In this document: positions 1-12,250 of the stretch, piece after piece
How positions within the stretch are numbered: the first letter of the stretch is position 1
Layout of the letters: each line of letters begins with the position of its first letter
DNA from: Datisca glomerata
Taxonomy: Eukaryota > Streptophyta > Magnoliopsida > Cucurbitales > Datiscaceae
Reading direction: 5' to 3'
NCBI GenBank assembly: GCA_003255025.1
Contig: QANY01002375.1
Span: 186,001 to 250,000 of the forward strand
Length of the DNA: 64,000 bases
Notes under the pieces: model-generated
Databases searched by the model: none
Told to the model about the DNA's origin: nothing
What the model saw: the letters and a program-made list of their open reading frames with translations, nothing else
Program-made: the position numbers and the translations under genes

Positions 1-1
1 T

Positions 2-460
2 AAAACTGGTGGTTATCAAGTCCTAGAAGGCACCCAACCCCGAGCTTTAATCTTTAGAATTCATTACAAAGTTACCAAAACAAATATGAACTTCCAAGCC
101 ATCAATAGGAGTCCAAAGAATCAAACTCTATTGATACAATCTAGTCAAAATAATACCAATATTATAATTCCTAAAATAATTAGGTGGTTTGATATTAATC
201 TACCTTCAAATTGGCTTTTAACTAATGAAATTCAACCTACTCAAATTCAAAGACCAATTGAAAATGTAGATTACATCCAGCAGTACATGGATGATACTGT
301 AAAAATTAACTTCTAATCATCTTCTAGTTCTAAACCACAAATTAGGGAGAATATCCAGTCTAATACCCCTAGGAATTCTTTTTCTAAATCATCCATGAAT
401 AATGATCAAAATATTAGGATTCAACAATTAGAACAAGAATTAAGAAAATTAAAAACTTAA
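2..460 (+). pseudogene. Caulimovirid movement protein, C-terminal part (copy A)
   Basis: The frame matches the C-terminal part of the movement protein of copy C (11,784 onward), including the VLEGT block, the FRIHYKVTK block and the VDYIQQY block. It is interrupted by a TAA at 314-316. A serine-rich tail and a short coiled-coil-like stretch (IRIQQLEQELRKL) follow, ending in TAA near 460. 30K-superfamily movement proteins open plasmodesmata for cell-to-cell spread; this remnant cannot be functional. The N-terminal half lies outside the window. Confidence 0.75.
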
Positions 461-1440
461 AAGTTTAAGATTTAAAGGTATAGCCATAAGTTCTCAAGTT
501 AGTCAGCCAATCTTTGATAATAAGTCTGATCAATCTGACGAAGTTGAGGCACCCACTAGATCTGATTTCTAAGGAAGCCTTCATTCTGTTAATCCTCAAC
601 TCTTAGTCCTGAATATAGAAACCCTGAGTCAAAAATATAAACCAGATTGGAAAGGTCTAACCCAATACAATAATGATCCAGTCAATCTAGATAGACGTAA
701 TATGTTCAGAGATTCATATAATGTGGATCAAAGAAAAATCATACTTGCTGAATGGAAGACATTCTTGCAAGAATTTAAAATTGATATATTTTTCCTTGAT
801 TATATTAAAGATATTTATGAGAAAAATATCAAACTAATTTCAAAGTATAAATGGGTTAAGGAAGACTCTAGTGTAGTTTTTACTAGTCATCCTTCTACTG
901 AAAAAATTATGATTAATCATAAATATTCTTTAATCACTGCTTCTCCTTTCAAAATTGTAAAGGAAGAAGAACCAAACAAAAAAGTAGTTGAACAAATCAA
1001 TTATACGAATCGAAGTCTAGTTACAATAGGAAAACAATTAGACAAGATTGAAAATGAGGTTGATGTTCTTAATGAACCTAAACCTAATGAAACCCTGAAA
1101 GAAAAACCCTTAATAAATCTTTCAGATAAAATCACTTAAAAAATTATTCCAATTAACAAAAAAATTGATAAAATGATTCACGAATTAAAAAATAAATCTA
1201 GTGAGTCATCTTCTTCTGTTAAGGTTGTTAACCAAGACAGTAATCCAGATTTTAAGTCTAAAAAATTCTCGAAATATTTCAAGAATTGAAAGTAATTAAC
1301 CAAGACGATAATTCAGATTGAGAAAGCCATAGATCAAAATCAACCTATGAATCATCTACAATAAGTGAATTTTCAAATATTAACAATATTGAAAAAACAT
1401 TTAAGAATTTAAAAATTAATAAATTAGAAAGAAAATGACA
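461..1440 (+). pseudogene. Caulimovirid polyprotein linker between MP and CP (copy A)
   Basis: This is the low-complexity, Lys/Glu/Asn-rich part of the polyprotein between movement and coat domains. The longest open piece is 702-1139, containing FFLDYIKDIYEKNI and a run of charged residues. It aligns by eye with 12,250-13,230 and in part with 5,085-5,525. Several stops interrupt it, for example just after 1139 and near 1290. No enzymatic motif is visible; it probably joined MP and CP in the ancestral protein. Confidence 0.6.
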
Positions 1441-2520
1441 TAAGAAACCCATGCTTCCTGACATTCAAATTACTGAATCTTCTATTGTTAATCAATTTTA
1501 TGTTTCTGCAGAAAAATTATATGAATGGAATATTGATGGACTTTCTGAACTTGAAGTTCTCAATAAATTATAACACATGACAATATTGGCTAACAACTAT
1601 ATTACCACCCACAATTTACTTCATGGAAAAATAATAAATTTTCTAGTCACAGGATTCACAGGAATGCTCCATTCCTGATGGAAAAAACATCTCACAGAAG
1701 AATCCAAAATTGCCATTCTTAAAGCAGTAAATATTGATGCTGAAGGAAATCTAATTATTGGAGAAAATTAGGAAATAATACCTTATGAAATTAATACACT
1801 TTTTATACAATAATTGAACATTTTATTGGTACACCAAGTAATATTACTTCATGTATTCATGATCAATTAACAAATTTTAGGTGTCCAATCTTAAGTGATT
1901 TAAATTTGTATAATAATATATTCTTATCCAAAGTTATGTCATGTGATGATAGTAATCAATCTTTTTAAAAGAAAAAATTATTAATGGATTACCCAATCTA
2001 TTTGCATACAAAATAAGGACAGTCCTTAGTAATAACCTAGGTAATATAGACTATGATAGTTTAACCTATGGAATAATAATTACTATAATATAAAAAGAAG
2101 GTTTAAATATGTGTGTTGATATGAAAATTTATAAATAAATTAAAAAACAAAATAAAACTGCTAAATATGAGTTATGAAATTTTTGTGAGCAATACGGTTT
2201 ACCCTGTATTGCCCCATCTCAGAAAAATAGGAAAAATTCTCACCTAAGCCCTAGAAGGTCTCACAAGCCTTATAGGAAAAATTACCTCAAACATAGGAAT
2301 AAAAGTTTTGATCGAAACTTTTCTAAGAATAATTTTTTTTATAAACTCTTCTCTAAGAATAGAAATTATTCTAGGAAAAGGTTTACTGAAAAATTTGATA
2401 ATAGTAATATTACGTGTTTTAAATGTGGCTAGAAAGGTCATCTCTCTAACACCTGTCAAGTTAAGAATAAAATTAATCAATTAAAAATTTTGAAGAAGAT
2501 AAACAGGAATTGTTTAGAAT
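1440..2520 (+). pseudogene. Caulimovirid coat-protein region with CCHC knuckle (copy A)
   Basis: The frame contains the YEWNIDG block near 1,520 and a basic Lys/Arg-rich tail, followed by a zinc knuckle at 2,415-2,456. The spacing C-x2-C-x4-H-x4-C is visible, but an in-frame TAG at 2,430-2,432 lies between the second Cys and the His. In caulimovirids such a knuckle lies at the C-terminal end of the coat protein and binds nucleic acid. Multiple frameshifts break the domain. The parallel copies are at 5,530-6,590 and 13,230-14,260. Confidence 0.75.
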
Positions 2521-3420
2521 CTTAGAAACAATAGATTATCATGAAAGTAATAGTGAAGATTTCGGAGAAATGAAACCCCTGAATCCTTTGAAACTGACTT
2601 CTCAAGTTCTGACAATAATTCTCCTAACATCACTATGTGGTCTAGGGATAGTTGTTGTCAAAATATCAATGTCTTAAATAAAAATGAAGAACAAGAAACC
2701 CTCTTGTTAGATTTAATTTGCAAAATTTAAAATCCAGAATTAAAACAAGAATACCTTGAAAGACTTAAAAATGTAATTCTGAAGAAAGAAAATATTGAGT
2801 CTAATAATGTTTCATGGGTCTTTCACAAACCCATGAAAAATTCAATAGGGTAAAAGCGAAAGGAATGGAAGTTACCTTACAGGAACTTCAAAAAAAATTA
2901 AAAATATTAAAATAGAAATTAAACAATTAAGAAATTCTAACACAGTAATAAAAGAAGAATTAAATTTTTTTAAAAATAGAAAATCTAATTAATAAACAAG
3001 AATTTAGTGAACCAAGTAAATTACTAGTTTTTGATAATGAGATTGAAGAACCTATTCTTAACAGTCAAGACGATGAAAATTTCATCCAAATACTTAATCA
3101 CATCAAAATAAAAAAATAGCACATAATGGTCAGAATAATTATTGAAGATTTTGATTTCACAACAATGGTTCTTATGGATTCAGGAGCAGATTTGAATTGT
3201 ATGCATGAATGACTTGTTCCAACCAAGTACTTCAAGAAGATAAAAGAATTTTTATTTTCTGCCAATGGTACTTGTATGCATATCAATTATGAAATACTCA
3301 CAGTACATATTTGTCATGACAATGTATGTTTCAGAACATCATTTGTTTTAGTAAAACTGACAAAATTATTTTAGGTTTACCATTTATTGCTCTGTTATAT
3401 CGATTTTTAACATAGTATAA
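2520..3420 (+). pseudogene. Caulimovirid retropepsin-like protease and upstream spacer (copy A)
   Basis: From 2,520 to about 3,060 the sequence is a charged spacer. The protease follows: the active-site triplet Asp-Ser-Gly lies at 3,177-3,185, followed by ADLNCMHE, then a TGA at about 3,211, then a block ending in GLPFIALLY near 3,400. The motif is that of an A3-type pararetroviral aspartic protease, which in the family processes the polyprotein. Stops and a small deletion in the FVLVK region show it is dead. Confidence 0.75.
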
Positions 3421-3429
3421 TGATATAAT

Positions 3430-4375
3430 TACATTTGTCATGAATTAACCTAAAATTTAAATTTCTTTCTTTTCCTCACAATGAAAAATTGAAAACTTTG
3501 AAATAAAATTCTGTTTTGAAGTCCATAAACTTAATTTAACAATTATATTATCTACAAGACAAAATTGAAAAGCATGCTTTTCAAAATCAAGTTAAAATCA
3601 TTAAACGAGGAGTTACTTGTTTGGTCATTGAATGTAAGCCCATTAAAGATGTTTTGGAATGGATAAAATATTCAATATAAAACATAAGAGATTTAATCAA
3701 CAGACTTAGAAATGCTGATGTATCCTCTAAGTTTAGCATAAAATCTGAATGTTGGCAAATCCAGATAAATAGGACTAAGAAATACAAGATTATATTTGAT
3801 CATTATAAATAGAAGATAATGCCATTTGATCTTAGATTTTCTCCGAGTAAATTTTAGAATATAATGATTAAACTTTTTAATCAACTTACTGATTTCTTGA
3901 TTGATTGCATTAGCCAATATGTTAAACGATATTTGGAACACTTTAAATTGTTTGCTAGGATAATAAAGAAAATTGGTTTAGTTATCTTTGCAAAGAATAA
4001 AATTGTTTCAATCTAAAATTAGATCTCCAGAATTTGAATTTTATTTCATTAGTAGAATAATAGATCAAATCATACATTTTGTTTTGATTAATAAATTCAT
4101 GAAACATGTTTTAAAATTAATTCTAAACAATTTTTTCCAGGTAATAACCCATTATTAGCAATTCTGATTTCAATATATAATATATTAATGATCAAATGTT
4201 TGACTCCCTTCCTTATAGTATTTTGCAGGGAATCATTCCAGGATTTGGCAATGAAGGAATTTGACATCCTAGAATATGGAAAGGTAGAGCATAGAATACT
4301 TAACTGTGAACCTTTTGGGACAAGCAATATTTAAAATTGAATTTTCAAATAAAATAATAAAGGAATTTGTAATCT
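3430..4375 (+). pseudogene. Caulimovirid reverse transcriptase, catalytic box deleted (copy A)
   Basis: Recognisable RT blocks are the VLEWIKY stretch near 3,650, the DLINRLRNADVSSKF stretch near 3,700 and the LRFSPSKF-like stretch near 3,840. The segment that carries the YIDD catalytic box in the minus copy is missing: sequence passes directly from DFLIDCIS to QYVKRYLEHF near 3,905-3,930. Most of the RNase H is also missing, since the protease-to-ORF2 distance is about 0.6 kb shorter than in the minus copy. Confidence 0.75.
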
Positions 4376-4384
4376 AGAAGGTTA

Positions 4385-5085
4385 TGCCTGATGAGTTTCA
4401 AATAGGTCGTAGGCATGCAGTAGAGTCACTGACTAAAAGAATCAGTGTCACTTTTAGACTCATGTAAAGATGATGAATGATACAATAATAGAAGAATCGT
4501 CGATTCAACAATTAACCCTTAAGGCCCAAATCAATAAGGATTCTTCTAATCCTTTTCAAGTCATATCAATAATACTTAGGTTCATCAGACCCGATCTCCA
4601 ATCATCCTTGGTCAACCAATTTGACCCAATTCCTCAACCTTTTAATACCAAATCATTCAATTAACCAATCACCAAAAAATTATCCCAATACTTCAGAAAA
4701 ATCCCTAGTAAAAATCTATTTCATATTGAGCCCTTATTTATTCATTTAAAAGATCATGCTGAAATAGAAAAATCTTACTTCCTTCCAAATTTCCGTTCTG
4801 TCCCTGGCCATAGAGACACAAATCTCAGTTTTTACAAAGATGTTCTCTTAGAAACAAAATCTGTTACTATTAACCCAATAAAAAATTCTGAAGAAAAAAT
4901 CATCTGTCATGCCTTCAGCATTTGCAGAGTCATGACCATGAAGGATTGGGAAATCCATCCTTCAAATTTCAAAATACTTTTAAATAAAAAACAATACAAT
5001 TATTTTGACTGTAATGATACTTGGCATATGGTTTTCCTGTATCAAAATAATAATTTTTCCCATTCACGGCTTATAAACTTTGACC
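4385..5085 (+). pseudogene. Caulimovirid second ORF, N-terminal half (copy A)
   Basis: The frame reads from MPDEF-like sequence at about 4,387 through ALKAQ-like, FHIEPLFIHLKD and LSFYKDVLLETKSV blocks to the WEIHPSNF block near 4,945, with a TAA at about 4,662. It then breaks off near 5,085, where sequence of the MP-CP linker class begins. This is the ORF downstream of RNase H; its function is unknown to me. Parallel copies lie at 8,640-9,985, 15,715-17,060, 25,940-26,511 and on the minus strand at 20,690-22,250. Confidence 0.65.
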
Positions 5086-5525
5086 TAATGATCTTCATGA
5101 ACTTAAACCTAATGAATCTCTGGAAGAAAAGCCTTTATTAAATCTTTTAAAAAAAATCATTGAATATATTTTTCTCCTTAATAAACAGATTAATGAAGTA
5201 TTTTAGGAATTAAAAGTAATCAATCTAGACAGTAGTTCAGATTCGGAAAGCCAAATGTCAGGGTCCACCTATGAGTCGTCCACAATAAGTGAATCCTCAA
5301 ACATTGATAATATTGAAAAACATTTAAAAATTTAGAATCGTCTGAAATTAAATTTGAAAAGATTATTGATAATATACCTCAAGAATTAAAGTTAATTAAT
5401 CAACACAATAATTCATATCTAGAAAATCATAGGTTAGAATCCACCCATGAATCATCTACGATAAGTGAATCTTCAAACATTAATAATATTTAAGAATCAC
5501 TTAAAAATTTAAAAATTAATAAATT
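5085..5525 (+). pseudogene. MP-CP linker fragment joined to ORF2 (start of copy B)
   Basis: At about 5,085 the second-ORF sequence of copy A passes into a block with LNLMNLWKKSLY, the counterpart of LNEPKPNETLKEKPL at about 1,070-1,110. The remaining part resembles 1,200-1,440. The IGR, movement protein and first part of the linker are therefore absent from copy B, and the join is a deletion or recombination junction. A duplicated serine-rich stretch (TYESSTISESSNI-like, near 5,265 and again near 5,450) lies inside. Confidence 0.6.
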
Positions 5526-5529
5526 AGAA

Positions 5530-6590
5530 AGGAAATGGCCTAAAAAGCCTATTCCTCCTAATATTCAAATTTCTGAAATTTTTTTAGTTAATCAATTTTA
5601 TGTGCCTGTAGAGATTATACGAATAGAATATTGATGGGTTTCATGAATAGGAAGTTCTCAACAAATTGTAGCATATGATGATGGTAACTAACAGCTACAT
5701 CACCGTACATAGTTTACCTCACAATAAGGTAATCAATCATTTAGTCACATAATTCACAAGAATACTTCATTCCTGGTGGAAAAAATATCTCACAAAAGAA
5801 TTTAAAAATATCATACTTTCAGCAGTAAAGATTGATACTGAAGGAATCCCAATTATTGGAAAAGATCAGGACACAATGCCTGATACTATTAATACACTTC
5901 TCTACACAATAATTGAACACTTCATTGAAACGCCAAGTAATATGACTTCGCGTATCCATGATCAATTCACTAATATTAGGCGTCTAACCCAAAGTGATTT
6001 CCACTGGTATAAAAATATAATTTTAGCCAGAGTAATGAAAAGGGATGATAATAATCAACCCTTTTGGAAAGACAGATTCATTAATAAATTACCCAATTTG
6101 TTCACACATAAAATTAGAACAGTCATTAGTAATAACCTAGGTAATATCAACTATAATAGTCTCACCAACGGTATAATAATACATAAGGAAAAGTCTGAAT
6201 ATGTGCATTTACATAAAAATCAATAAACGAATTAAAAAAGAAAATAAAACTACAAAATATAAATTAGGTCATTTTTGTGAGCAGTATGGTTTATCCACTA
6301 TTGCTTCTTCCCAGAAAAATAGAAAGAATTCCCATTTAAACCCTAGAAGGAATCATAATAGGAGACAATACCACAAAAATAAGCATAAAAAGTTTAACCA
6401 ATATTTCTCCAAGAATAGAAATTTTGTTTCTCTAAGAATAAAACTTATTCTAGAAGAAACTTCAACAAAAAATTTATTAATAAATTAAAGTGTTTTAAAT
6501 ATAACCAAAATGGTCATTTTTCAAATACTTGTCAAGACAAAATTAATCAATTAAAAATCTCTAATGAAGATAAACAAGAATTGTTTACAA
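5530..6590 (+). pseudogene. Caulimovirid coat-protein region with CCHC knuckle (copy B)
   Basis: This is the best preserved coat core in the + copies. An open stretch at 5,876-6,226 contains SDFHWYKNIILARVMKRDD, QPFWKDRFINKLPNLF and a basic tail, followed in another frame (6,201-6,488) by an Arg/Lys/Asn-rich segment. The zinc knuckle at 6,491-6,532 reads C-F-K-Y, so the second Cys has become Tyr. A frameshift near 6,200 separates the core from the basic tail. In the family this region forms the capsid and binds nucleic acid. Confidence 0.75.
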
Positions 6591-7460
6591 TCATAGAATA
6601 TTATATGAGTGATATTGCTGATTTAGGAGAATTTGAATACCCTGGATTCTCAAAATCTAACTCTTCCAGTTATGACAGTGATTCTCCTAACATCTATATG
6701 GGGTGTAGGGATAGTTGTTGTCAAAAAATTATTGTTCAGGATAATTGTTGTCAAAAAATTATTGTTCTAAATAAAAATGAAAACCTTTTGTTAGATTTAA
6801 TTTGTAAAATTCAAAATCTCGAATTAAAACAATAATACCTTGAAAGACTTAAGAAAATAATTCTTAAAAAAAATTATAAATCTAATAACAATACTACAAG
6901 TTTTTGACAAATGCTTGAAAAAATCAACAAAATGAAAGGAAAAGAAAAAGAAGTTTCTTTATAGGAACTTCAGAAAGAAATTAAAAAAATTTTAAAAAAA
7001 AATTAACATAGAAATAACTAAAAAATTAAACCTTCTAAAAATAGAGAGTTTAATTAAATCAAGTGAACTAGAAGAACCTAGTGGATTCCTGATTGAAGAA
7101 CCTATTATCACCAAGCAGGATAATGCACACTTCATCCAAATCCTCAATGAGAACAAAATAAAAAAAATGGCACATAATGGTCAAAATAATAATTCAAGAT
7201 TTTTCCACAACAATGGTTCTTGTTGATCCAGGAGCAGATTTGGATTATATGCAGGAAAGACTAGTTCTTCCAAAGTACTTCAAGAAGGTGAAAGAAACTT
7301 TGTCTTCTGTCAATGGTATTCAGATGCATATCTATTATGATATACTAAAAGTTTATATTACCAAGACAGTGTATCGTTTGTATTGGCAAAAAATATGACT
7401 AATAAAATTATTTTAAGTTTACCATTCATTTCTTTGTTGTATCCTTTTATAACAGAGTAT
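6590..7460 (+). pseudogene. Caulimovirid protease and upstream spacer (copy B)
   Basis: An open stretch at 6,581-6,835 covers the acidic/Ser-rich spacer, with a duplicated DSCCQKIIV/DNCCQKIIV block around 6,710-6,765. The protease follows: its active-site triplet at 7,225-7,233 reads Asp-Pro-Gly instead of the usual Asp-Ser/Thr-Gly, then ADLDYMQE. Copy C has the same Asp-Pro-Gly. A frameshift near 7,380 cuts off the GLPF block. Confidence 0.7.
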
Positions 7461-7464
7461 GATG

Positions 7465-8480
7465 GGAATTACTTATCCCATGAATAAACCTATTAAATTC
7501 AAATTTCTTTCTTTTCCTTGCAATGAGAAATGGAAAACTTTAAAACAAAATCATGTTTTCAAATCCATCAATTTAATTTCTTGTAAAGAAAAATAATTAT
7601 GAGTTTTACAAGGAAAAATAAAATTTGGAAGAATTGAAGAACAACCTCAGAATTCTGCTATTCAAAGTCAAATCTTTGAACAAGGAGATCCTTGTTTAGT
7701 AATTAATTGTAAGCCCCTCAAAGAGATTTTGAAATGGATAAAATATCCAATACCAAATTAAAGGGACTTAATCAACAAATTTAGAGATACTGTTGTGTTC
7801 TCTGAGTTTGACACAAAAACTGGATTTTGACAAATCTAGACAAATAAGATTGATAAATACAAAATTATATGTGAAAATTATAAATGGAAAATAATCGCAT
7901 TTGATCTTAAATTTGCTTCAAGTAAATTTCAGAATACAATGATTAGATTCTTTAATCAATTCTTAATTGACTGCATTCTTCGTAAACAATACTGGTTGAA
8001 TTTTTTTATTGTTTACATTGATAATATTTCCTTTCAATATGATAAACAATACTGAAAATATTTTGAATTATTTGCCAAGATAATACAATAAAATATTTTA
8101 TTTATCTTTGTAAAAAGAATCAAATTGTTTCAATCCAAAATTAGATTTCTTGAAATGTCTTAATTAATTATGAATCTGGCAAACATATTTCGAGATTCCT
8201 TCCAAACAAAGTTTTGCCAGGAAATTATACTAGGATTCTGCAATGGGGCAATTTGACAAACCCGACCTACTAGAATATAGAAAGGTAAAGGCCATAGTAT
8301 TTAATCAAAATTATTTTAAAATCAAGAAGCTCAATTGCAAGACAATCGCCTTTTGTTCAAGACTCTCATCTATTAGTTATGGTCATAATGGATTTGAATA
8401 TCCAAAAAATGACTGGATTGATGAATTTGATGAATTTAGAAGATATTGGGTTAAAGTATGACTTCAATACAACATTAATT
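7465..8480 (+). pseudogene. Caulimovirid reverse transcriptase with altered catalytic box (copy B)
   Basis: RT blocks are visible from PIKFKFLSFP near 7,490 through CLVINCKPLKEILKWIKYPIP near 7,690-7,760 and FASSKFQNTMI near 7,910. The catalytic box is retained here but reads Tyr-Ile-Asp-Asn at 8,014-8,025, with the second Asp replaced. Most of RNase H is deleted: the sequence jumps near 8,160-8,200 to the block preceding ORF2 (open piece 8,243-8,461). Numerous stops are present. Confidence 0.75.
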
Positions 8481-8639
8481 CAATGGTATAAGAAATGTAG
8501 GAAAATAAGTTTAAAAATCATGAAAATCATGAAAATCTACTGATAATAGAATTTTAACTGAAAATCTACTGAGACAGGTAAATTCTAAAATTGAATTTTC
8601 AAATAAAACAATAAAATAATTTTTGGTACTAAAAGCAAC

Positions 8640-9985
8640 TTTCTTTATCATGCCTGATGAATTTCAAAAATATCATAAGCATGCTGTGAAATCCTTAATA
8701 AAAAGAATCAATATCACTTTCAGAAAATATGTGATAAATGGTTCAAAAATATAAAAGACTTCGACTCAACAATTGGCTCTTACAGCCCAAATCAAATAGG
8801 AGTCTTCTTCTCCTAATCAAGTCCAATTAATAATACTTGGATTCATCAGACCCACTTACCAATTAATCTTAGTCAAACAATTTGACTCTTTTTCAAACAC
8901 TAAACCCTTTAATGCCCAATCACTTAACCAATCAATTTATCATTTTCAAATAATGCACAACGAGAATCTCTTTCATAATAAGCATTCATTTGCTCATCTG
9001 AAGGATCCAACACAAATTGCTAAAACCCATTTCATTTCCAAATTCAATTATGTCCCTAGATACAATAACAAAAATCTTAGTTTCTACAAAGATATCCTCT
9101 TATAAACAAATTCCGTAAAAATTAGCTCAATCAAAAATTCTGAGAAAAGAATCATTTACCATTCTTTCTCTATCCTCAGGATCATAACTATGAAGGTTTG
9201 GAAAATCCATCCTTCAAGTTTCAACATACTTTTAAATAAAAATAATAATTATTTTAGCTATATTGATGCATGGCACGAGATTTTCTTGCATCAAGATAGT
9301 AACTTTTATCACTTTTGGTTTTTAAAATTTGATAACAATTTCAAAATTGATTTTTCAAATCCGTTCTCAAAATGGTGGTTTAGTCATGGTCTTACCTTAG
9401 AACTTTTTCAATTGATTCACAACAATGTTCTAATTTATTTTCAAAGGATTACAAGCCTTCACCAATTGAGGCCTCCTTTCCCTAAATACTTTGGTTTCTA
9501 AGAAAATATAAAATACTTTGGATTTTAAAGTGGCAAAACTTGGTTAAAAATAGAATCCTCACCAAAGAATACGATGTCAAGCAGTAGGATAAATTGAATA
9601 CTCAGAAAATTATTGAATCCATTAATTATTTTACGAGTTCATCCCAATATGAGACTAGCAAAACTTTATACCTAAACTCCATTAAAAACTAATGAGCCAA
9701 TTAACCTAGCTCCATGAATAAACTTATCAAGTTTGAATTCGTCCAAACCTAAATTAAAACATGAGTCTGAAACCTCTTCAAATGAGAAATCAAAGGCCAT
9801 CAAGCCTCAATCCAAATTGGAAAAAAAATTAATCCAAGAAATTCTTCTCCTTTTAAAGAACAAAGATGAATCTGACTCTAAACCATCCATAGAGTCAAGT
9901 TACTAATCGTCCAGAGAAGTTACTCCTCAACAATTGAAGGACCCATTCAATAATATCAATCTCAGAGATATCAATCAGTAAATGG
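8640..9985 (+). pseudogene. Caulimovirid second ORF (copy B)
   Basis: The frame runs from MPDEFQKYHKHAV at about 8,650 to a stop near 9,980. The longest open piece is 9,190-9,501, with SYIDAWHEIFLHQD and a Trp-rich block (FSKWWFSHG). The C-terminal third is Lys/Ser-rich (ETSSNEKSKAIKPQSKLEKKLIQEILLLL). Several stops and one frameshift near 9,500 interrupt it. The function is unknown; its position after the polyprotein and its Trp-rich core are conserved among all copies here. Confidence 0.65.
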
Positions 9986-10498
9986 ATAGAAGAATTTTTC
10001 CTTGAAAAAATGCCAACATTTGAATAATCAACATCAGATAATCAAGTAGTGCTGAATATGTATCATAATGACACCTCAGCACAATGCAACAATCATAATG
10101 ATCTTTAATGGCTTCTCCACATTCAAGAAGTCCAATGCACATCAATATGTCACAATGACTTTTTAAGCAACTTCAAGACACAACATCCAAGATAACAATC
10201 CTCAAAGGATGACAGTAATGACACTCTCTATTTTATAACAAACACGTCACAATGACTTTTCAACAACATCAATTATGACAGACATGAAGATCAAGATAAC
10301 AATTATCGAGAGAATCTTTGTAATTTATCGTTTTCCTTAATTATTGTACTAGTTGTCAAAGAATTAGGTAACTATTCATGCTTTTTACTGTTGTTAGTCA
10401 AAAGTAGGCAAAAGTAGAAATATAAAATATTTGTACTTTTGTAGAATAGAATAGTTCAAGTAAGTGATGGGTTCCCTGTGAAGTCCAATTCCCTTGGC

Positions 10499-10506
10499 TA
10501 TAAATA
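10499..10506 (+). promoter_or_regulatory. TATA box of caulimovirid promoter, copy 1
   Basis: TATAAATA in the context GGCTATAAATAGGTAGC, conserved at the same place in the other three intergenic copies. The primer site lies about 320 bases downstream. Confidence 0.7.
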
Positions 10507-10817
10507 GGTAGCTCTTTTCTATTTGTTCTGTAGAACTCATTTTACAACTCTTACCATTTGAGAGTTAAAATCTATTTTGTGAAACAAAGCTTTCTTCTTC
10601 TGCTCCTCTTTTGTAAATCTTTTCTTATTTTTTCTTCAACATAAACTAGTGAGCGGGAGCACTAATTTATTGTTTCCAATAAACACTGTTTGTGTAAGTA
10701 TTTAATCTTACACCAAAATATAGTTTTTGTAATAACTGTCTTTTAATATAGTTTATACAGTTTATCTTCTTGCATCTCAATACCCCCTCTCTAATTACTA
10801 TTTAATTCTGCGCCTTT

Positions 10818-10830
10818 TGGTATCAGAGCC
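10818..10830 (+). other. Initiator tRNA-Met primer-binding site, copy 1
   Basis: TGGTATCAGAGCC is the complement of the 3' end of plant initiator tRNA-Met, used by caulimovirids for minus-strand priming. This is the only one of the four intergenic copies with a perfect 13-base match. Confidence 0.8.
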
Positions 10831-11263
10831 ACACCTGGTGGGGATTAATACTGTTCATTTACTATTTCTACTTCAATTTCTACATAATTAATCTGTTCAC
10901 TGCCTATTATGACTGGTTATAGATATTATTGTTTGCTAATTTACTTACATGAATAATTACTTATATCTAATCTCACTCTCCGCCCAAATGCTGGTTATTC
11001 TTATAATTGACTATTTCTCTGTATTATTTGTTTACCTAATCTGTGAATCTGTTTATCATAGGTTGACGTGCCGGCTTCTATTTGGTTAGCTTCAGGGACC
11101 TAGGTAAGACCTCTTAGATATGTAATTCCCGATGGTAAGGTGGTTGTAGAGGCGAAAAGGAGAAGAGTGAAGTCTAATATAAGGTTGTAGAAGTCATTAC
11201 AAGGTTAGTAACAAAATACAATATGAAATTATCAATAATAAGAATAATTTAGTTAGTTGAGCC

Positions 11264-12250
11264 ATGAGTAGATTATTTAGAAGTAATTCTTCTAGTAGTA
11301 ATAGGTCAACAATAACCTCAATACCTGACATAGTAAATGATGAACATATTGAATTAGTAGATGATCAAGTAGATCATAGGGTATGAAATATACCTAAATC
11401 TCCAATAAAAATATTTATAAATCAACATGGTATGTGCTTTCTTCAAGTCTCAACATCATGTAAAAACAATTGAAAAAATATATGCTCTTGGGAAAGAGCA
11501 TGAAACTTGCCAATTACTTTCCTCTGATGCAATTAAACATCATATTCAAGAAGGATATAATTTCTGTCATTTTGGTTTAGTCCAGATTGGAGTTAAACCA
11601 CTCATAAAAAGATGCATGAATACATTTGTCTTGCTAGCCTTGCGAGATGCAAGATTTAAAAACTTTAATGATAACATCTTAGGATTAATTGAATCTTCAC
11701 TCTGTAATGGTCAAATCCATTTTGATTATTTTTCAGATCTGTCTATTAGTTTAGCAAATCCCCATATTTTAAAATTTTAAACTTTGACTATTAAAACTAG
11801 TCGTTATCAAGTCCTAGAAGGCACTCGACCCCTGAATTTAATCTTTAGAATTCATTACAAAGTTACTAAAACATATATGAAATTCCAAGCCATCAATAGG
11901 AGTCCAAAGAATCAAACTCTATTGATACAATCTAGACAAAATAATGTCAATATTAGAGTTTCTAAACAATTAGGTGGTCTGATATTAATTTACCTTCAAA
12001 TTGGCTATTAAGTAATGAAAGTTAACCTACTCAAATTCAAATACTAATTAAAGACGTAGATTACATCCAGCAGTACGCGGATTGTACTATAAAAATTAGC
12101 GTTCAATCATCTTCTAGTTCTAGTCCACAAATTAGGGAGTATAATAGCCAGTGTAGTACCCCTAGGAATTCTTTTTCTAAATCATCCATTAATAATTATC
12201 AAAATATTAGGATTCAACAATTAGAACAAGAATTAAGAAAATTACAAATT
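11264..12250 (+). pseudogene. Caulimovirid movement protein (copy C, N-terminus present)
   Basis: The probable ancestral start is the ATG at 11,264 (MSRLFRSNSSSS), also conserved at 18,282. An acidic stretch (DDQVDH) follows, then a TGA near 11,385 and a frame change near 11,430. The core is open at 11,427-11,780 with HFGLVQIGVKPL, LALRDARFKNFND and IESSLCNG blocks typical of 30K-type movement proteins. A TAA at 11,778-11,780 interrupts it and the frame resumes at 11,784-12,011 (VLEGT, FRIHYKVTK); a frameshift near 11,970 precedes the VDYIQQY block. Confidence 0.8.

Larger units (their letters stand above)
10000..11263 (+). promoter_or_regulatory. Caulimovirid intergenic region 1: promoter, primer site, leader
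   Basis: No long ORF is present. From 10,000 to 10,330 the sequence has short imperfect repeats of a CATAATGA/CACAATGACTTTT type, including a TGACG-like CACGTCAC. A TATA box at 10,499-10,506 and the primer site at 10,818-10,830 follow, then a leader up to the ATG at 11,264. This arrangement matches a pararetroviral full-length-transcript promoter and leader. Closely similar blocks lie at 17,345-18,281, 19,115-20,035 and, inverted, at 20,133-20,690. Confidence 0.75.
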
